A DNA stretch of 64,000 nucleotides. Origin: Xiphydria camelus. Lineage: Eukaryota > Arthropoda > Insecta > Hymenoptera > Xiphydriidae. Below the pieces are notes generated by a model. It did no database searches, was not told the origin of the DNA, and saw only the letters and a list, made by a program, of their open reading frames with translations. The DNA lies in the NCBI GenBank assembly GCA_963678675.1, contig OY783196.1, forward strand, positions 27,258,827 to 27,322,826, given 5' to 3'. Every line of letters starts with the position of its first letter. The first letter of the stretch is position 1. The translations under genes were made by a program, and so were the position numbers. Below, one piece after another: positions 58,993-64,000 of the stretch.

Positions 58993-59797
58993 GTAGGTAC
59001 GCGAGTACGCGTGTGCAGAGACCGCGTCGTTGCTTCCTTTCTTCGCACCTAACGTCCGTCTCTCTCGTGGACGTTTACTTTATTATAAGTGTCCACGATG
59101 TACACAGTATATTCGGTCAAATATTTACTCCCCCTCTTTCTCTTTCTTTCTTTCTTTCCCTCTTTTTCTCTGTTTCTTCTACCCGCCTGTCACTGTCTTT
59201 CTTTTTTTGCCTGCGGTATTTATGACTTTGGTGAAGTTTTTCTCTCCATTTCGGAGAATGCAAGTGAAGAAGAGAAATGATAGATCGTTCGGTGATCATC
59301 GAGCAAAGTACCGTGAATTTACTCTCTTCGAAATTCAAATTTTAAGGGATCCTTGAGAAGACTGGAAGAGCACAAAACCGCAGCACGCGCGTTAAAGTCA
59401 GGCTCGGAAAAGCTCCGTAAGCTTTCGTAAAGCGCGACGAGAGCCCATACAATCGTTACATTGGTCCCTTTCGTCGTCTGGTCGGATGAAATCGTGGAAG
59501 ATGCGCATAAGGACGGACATTGAAATTCGTTGGGTCGGACGGGAGACTGATGGACGCTGTCTGCGAAAACGGTGAGCATTCTGAGCCCGTAAACGGAGCC
59601 GGTGTGGCGCGCTATGGCTCGATAAACGATACCCGCCGATACACTTCGCGATTGAAGATTCCACACGGCGAACGGCCCCGTCCGTGAAGGGGTTTCGAGG
59701 AGGTGTTGGAGAGAGCGGTCCGCCGAATATCGGGGGTTGGGGTTATAGGGGCGTTGATGTTATTTACCAGTCCCGGGGAATCACTTAAGCGAATTAT

Positions 59798-60065
59798 AGT
59801 ACCATATTTTATGGCTGCAGAGCTTCTCATGCCATGTGAGGAGCAGACTTTCAAAAAGCAGTTTGTCCATATTAGCATTCTTTTCAGGAGAGGCCAAAAA
59901 CTGCCCTTCTCTTAGAAAATAACATTAAGCTTTCAAACTTATGCAAGAAATTGCGAAAAAAATATATTATAAAAGAAGGGCAGTTTTTAGCCTCTCCTGA
60001 AAAAATGCTAATGTTGACAAACTGCTTTTTGAAAGTCTGCTCCTCATGTAGTATGGTATGGTACT
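59798..60065. repeat. 268-bp foldback MITE
   Basis: The ends AGTACCATA and TATGGTACT are inverted copies. Long arms share GAGGAGCAGACTTTCAAAAA, GCAGTTTGTC, CTTTTCAGGAGAGGC and AAACTGCCCTTCT with their inverse. The centre is AT-rich. No coding capacity. Confidence 0.85.
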
Positions 60066-63031
60066 TTCGCGACGATGACACGTGGAAGAGGTAAACTTGG
60101 TGGTAAATCTCCGTAAATATCAACTGGATATTAAATAGTTATACAGATTAAAGGAAAAATAGTTTTCTTTGGCGAAGTTACGATCGAAAAATCGCTATAG
60201 TTATATTCGAATTCTCTGCAATTTTATCAGAAGGATACGATTCATCTAATAATTTGTAGAATATCAATTTAAATTATTCAATAATTTTGAGAATACTACG
60301 GCTGAATTTACGAAATTCCCCCATATCTTCCGAGAAGAGATACCTCCTCGCACCTTAAACTGAGAACCCCTGACCTAGGAGGATACTAAACGCGTGAAGT
60401 AGTGTTTTGCGGTGGTTTTGCACGTCGTTCTCCCAGCGGGAGCGTTTATCCATTGCCGCGCCATTCAGGGGAAAAGAACGAACCATTAGTTTGCTGACAC
60501 GAACCCCGAGTTAGGGGTTAGAAGGGGCGGCAACCGGCGAAGAAAGCATGCGCCTCGGGGCAGCCAATCGGGAGTCCCGTGGAGATTCCGCAAAAACTTG
60601 TTTTCTTTTTCGCAAAACGCAGAATCTTCTATTTTTGCGCGACTCCGCGGCTGTATTCGATAAAAAGAATATTCGTGAAAAATACTGAAATAATTACACC
60701 TCCCGTTCTCCGATAATGATCCATAATTCACATTTTCTCCCACGACATTATCGCGATTGTTATCTTCCGCAGAACAATCAACACACAATTCGGAGCATCT
60801 CGAAATTATTTCGGAAGAAATATCGCGACGCTCGCAGAAATATCAAAATTCGATTCGAAATCCCGAGACGATTTAAAGCCCGTCCGATAAACCCAAACAC
60901 CTCTCCGCAACAATACCCTCGCGTAACAAACACCCTTGTAAACCGCGCGTGCACTCCTTTCGCGGGGATCCGACGCGCGTGGAAATCCATAGCGTCTCGA
61001 TCCGCGCGAGAAGAAGAGGGCAAGGCGAAGAAAGAGCGCGCGTACATCCGTACAGCGAAAAGCAACCATTTTAGGCTTGCAAATACGTATAAATCACTGC
61101 TGAAAGAGCGGTGAAAAAGGAGAGGGGCGAGCGTGCTGGGAGAAGAAAAAATAGAGATGGAAGAGACGTTACGCGGCATCCGAGAAACTCGCTCGTATAT
61201 ACAACCACCTCTTTCACCGTGTATCCCTATATTTCCGCCGTGTGTAATACCACCGCGCGATACCGAATCCCACCCTCCGCGGGCACGTGTGTGCGAGCAT
61301 CGAGCGGAGGGAGGCGCGCGAGAGGGATGGAAAGAGGCCGGAGGTCTAGCAGCCACTCAGAACCGCCATTACGGAGTGGAAGATGGCCTTTCACGGAGCG
61401 CGGAAAGAGACGAGGAAGAGAAGGAAGTGGCGGTGCGCGGGGGTGCGCGCGAAGGGGGTAAGAAGAAATGGACCGGGACGAGACGGAGAAAAGGTGCGAA
61501 GGCGTGTTACCTCGCACTTAACCAACTCTCGCCAATCATTCGCTCTTTTCAACTAGCGAGATTGCAACCGCCGCCGGCAGCGGCCCATTACCATTGTCTC
61601 GGTGATAGATCGTTGCGCGCCGGATAAACCCTTTTATCGCGTGAGGGCGCGACCTAAATCGATGAAGCGTATTGCTCGATGCCGTACGCGCAATTGGGTA
61701 CCTACTGCACGACGTGATGATGCTTTCGAAGAAATCGACGAGGCGGTTGTTGCTGTTCGACGACGATGTCGATAAGCATTTTTTCGATATCGTTGAAGAA
61801 TTTCATAGCGAGGGAATGGGCGATTATAGAGGATTAAAGCAGGGATCGGAGCTGTCGTCGAATAACGATTCGTAAGAACAGAGAAGCGATTAATCGAAAC
61901 TCGCGATTAGAGCCGAGATGGTGGAACATTAAAAGAGAGATCATTTAATCGATTATCTGGTATAGTGTGGAAGGGCTATGAATATTAACAAATTAGGTAA
62001 CGGTTCTATATACGATACTTACTACATTCCTTGAATTATATCTTCATTTTTATTCGTATCCATTGTATCGCGACTGGGATATAAATAATTTAAAAATCGT
62101 CTATAGAGATTAGCTGATGTACAATAGATATAGAATGAACTCTTTAAGACTCGATCGAATTTCTTATTAATCGTTTTTATATGTAAAAAATCAGATAAAC
62201 GTGCATTACAGAGGTAATTTCATTCCTCGTCGAATTCCGCGTCATCTCCCTCCAATTCCGTCCGCGGATACGAATAAACAGTACGCGCGATCGTGCTAAA
62301 ATCGACATTAAATCCGTATACGAATAAAGCCCACGTCCATTCGACCCCTACTCTCGTCGAACGACGCGTCGTCGAGTGGGGGCAAGGTGCGAAATGTGCC
62401 TCCAATCTCGGAGGATGAACCTTCCCTCGGAAGCCCGTGGTGGGGATGCTGCGGGGTGGTCCTTCTGGACCACCGACACGTGCCACCTGTCATACATTCG
62501 GAAGTACATACGTGGTTTCGGAAGGTTTAGAGGAGATTAGTGGAAGATTAGGCGGTGATGCGCGACGTCGGTGTACCACACAACTGACACGGGAATTCGA
62601 CTTTTTGCAATTCGAGATAAACGAATAAGTACCGAGAAGGGATAACACGTGCCGCTATCGTTGAAATAGCGAATAAATTTGTCAAGTGAAAAATAGTGAA
62701 GATCCCATGACGCGGAAGCGAGATGATCACGTTCGTGGGAATGTCGTTCGTGATGCCGCATCGAACGCCCGGAAGAGATAAATTACGATTTATCATTTAT
62801 ATTGAAACTGGAGGGAATTTGTGATTATGGATATTTACGAAAAACTGTGAGGTTTGTCTTGAAATTTGAAAGAAATGTGAAAGATTCTCCCTCGAAACAA
62901 AATTGGTGAAATTTATTTAAATTCGGTGTGACGACTCTAAACGACCCCGTTATAATTTTCGCGCGATCATCGCCAAAGGTGAAAAAACGAGGAAGCACTG
63001 CAATCGACGTTTCCTGCGATCTGCGACCCCC
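60066..63031. other. Non-coding interval before the last gene
   Basis: AT-rich to 60.3 kb, then a CpG-rich block (60.9-61.6 kb) with overlapping chance frames on both strands, then AT-rich again. The last part presumably holds the promoter and 5' UTR of the gene starting at 63032. No exon is supported. Confidence 0.5.
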
Positions 63032-63705
63032 ATGACTCTACCCGGAATGGAGCCGCGGGAGGAGCACGACAAGGTGCACGACGCCATCCGCGATCTCCGC
63101 CAGGCGAGGACTACCCTGCAGAACATCAACGGGCTCTACGGCCTGCGCGATCTCTACGTCCAGAGGAGCTCCGAAGATGCCGCCGATAAGCGGGAGCCCC
63201 AGGAGCCGACGGGCTACGCGTCCGACTCGAGCAGCGGAAGCTGCAGGGAGTTCCAGAGCGCGCAAAACCAGCGGAGGATCTCGTCGCCGGGTGCGGCGTC
63301 GAGCGCGTTCTCGATCGACAGCATATTGGGCAGGAATGAGAGACGGGATGACGAGAAGGACGCGGAGCAGGAGGGTGGGAGCGAGGGAGAGAGGATAGAG
63401 GACAATCGGGAAGAGAGGGACGAGCGGGTCGACAGAAGCTACTTCGTCAGGCCGACCGCGATACCCGCTACTCATCCCGGTAGATGGTAGATCTACTCGA
63501 CATTTTCAATCCGCCGGTGGTGTTACAAATTCCGTTCCGTCGGCAGGTTTAAGCAGCGGGTTGTACCCGGCGGCGGGGCTGACGTACCCCGAAAGCGCCC
63601 TGTCAGATCCGGCGGGATATTCCGCAGCATCCCTGGCATCGGCGTCGCTTCTTTACAGCGGTTGGTTCGCTCAATCGAAACCCAGTCAACTCTTCGGATT
63701 GCAAG
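63032..63705 (+). CDS. Probable homeobox repressor, first two coding exons (partial)
   Basis: Exon 1 is 63032-63479 (MTLPGMEPREEHDKVHDAIR...), exon 2 is 63547-63705; the junction is phase 1 and exon 2 ends at CAAG|GTGAGT, phase 1, so the gene continues beyond the window. Exon 1 has a charged N-terminal helix (DKVHDAIRDLRQARTTLQNI), a Ser-rich part and AFSIDSILGRNE, an eh1-type Groucho-binding motif typical of NK-like and related homeobox proteins. Exon 2 reads GLSSGLYPAAGLTYPESALS and SLLYSGWFAQSKPSQLFGLQ, with the aromatic/Ala-rich look of the linker before a homeodomain. The homeodomain is not in the window, so the class cannot be named. Confidence 0.7.
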
Positions 63706-64000
63706 GTGAGTGTCGTCATCGATAAGTGATTTATTAACCGAGAAGTTTGTAGGAATGAGTGTCGATATTGTCATATTTTCGTAGAAATTGCGCACTGATT
63801 TCTGGCAATGATTTTTTATATTTTGTTGTATATTCTTATTTGTTTTTTAATTCTAAAATCGTGTGATAATACAGGATGAATTTATAATATTCTCAGTAAT
63901 AAGCCTGTTGTTCTATCCATTAAGTTGGAGTGGCTACCACACACATTTTCCCTCTAATTTCTTTCCTCGGCGGGAGCGCCCCAAAAACACTAATTACAGT
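63706..64000 (+). other. Start of intron 2 of the partial gene
   Basis: AT-rich, with no exon before the window ends. Confidence 0.5.

Noticed and set aside
59319..59666. 115-codon minus-strand frame starting MWNLQSRSVSAG
   Set aside because: Reasonable composition but no promoter, partner exon or recognisable family; kept out for lack of support.
60778..61627. Overlapping long frames on both strands
   Set aside because: CpG-rich block with Arg/Ala-rich translation in several frames; no splice sites, start context or known product.
1..64000. CRISPR arrays, bacterial operons, ribosome binding sites, tRNA genes
   Set aside because: No regular short repeats with spacers, no operon spacing, and no tRNA-like A/B box cloverleaf was seen. 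The gene structure is eukaryotic.

Overview
The window is eukaryotic nuclear DNA from an insect, most likely a holometabolous one and plausibly a hymenopteran. The evidence is short GT-AG introns (about 70-150 nt) with AATAAA signals, an arthropod cuticular protein, an insect-type Not homeobox gene, an insect Unc-13-4/Staccato gene, AT-rich intergenic DNA mixed with CpG-rich blocks, and many short foldback (MITE-like) repeats. No rRNA, convincing tRNA, CRISPR array or bacterial-type operon was seen. Exon boundaries were found by eye from splice consensus and codon phase; no homology search was run.

Layout. 0-10.8 kb: a two-exon CPLCA/retinin-type cuticular protein gene (2309-3139, +) in repeat-rich DNA. 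10.8-14.4 kb: NOP16 (+), convergent with an ARL9/ARL10-like GTPase gene (-). 14.4-23.3 kb: non-coding DNA with microsatellites and a nested foldback element. 23.3-28.3 kb (- strand): the 3' exons of an unrecognised multi-exon gene with an acidic middle and a Cys-rich C-terminal part, then a Not-type homeobox gene with an eh1-like repressor motif. 32.8-53.5 kb (+): one large Unc-13-4/Staccato gene (MHD1/MHD2 and two C2 domains). 53.9-55.8 kb (-): a convergent six-exon gene for a His-rich protein with a signal peptide and one membrane segment. 56-61 kb: a repeat cluster. 63.0-63.7 kb (+): the first two coding exons of a second eh1-containing protein, probably a homeobox factor, running off the window.

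The most interesting structure is the 5' half of the Unc-13-4 gene. Five separate ATG-bearing exons (32.85, 34.66, 35.87, 38.95 and 42.56 kb) all end at good donors in codon phase 2, and the first common exon (43182) needs phase 2. A sixth (48204) ends in phase 0 and fits the next exon (48517). Each of the five phase-2 exons carries a short W-[K/S]...F motif. Two of them are tandem paralogues with duplicated promoters, each with a TCAGT initiator and a kappaB-like decamer at the same spacing. An 84-nt symmetric cassette exon would add 28 residues, mostly basic, to the first calcium-binding loop of the second C2 domain. One locus could therefore make many Unc-13-4 isoforms with swapped N-termini and a switchable C2B.
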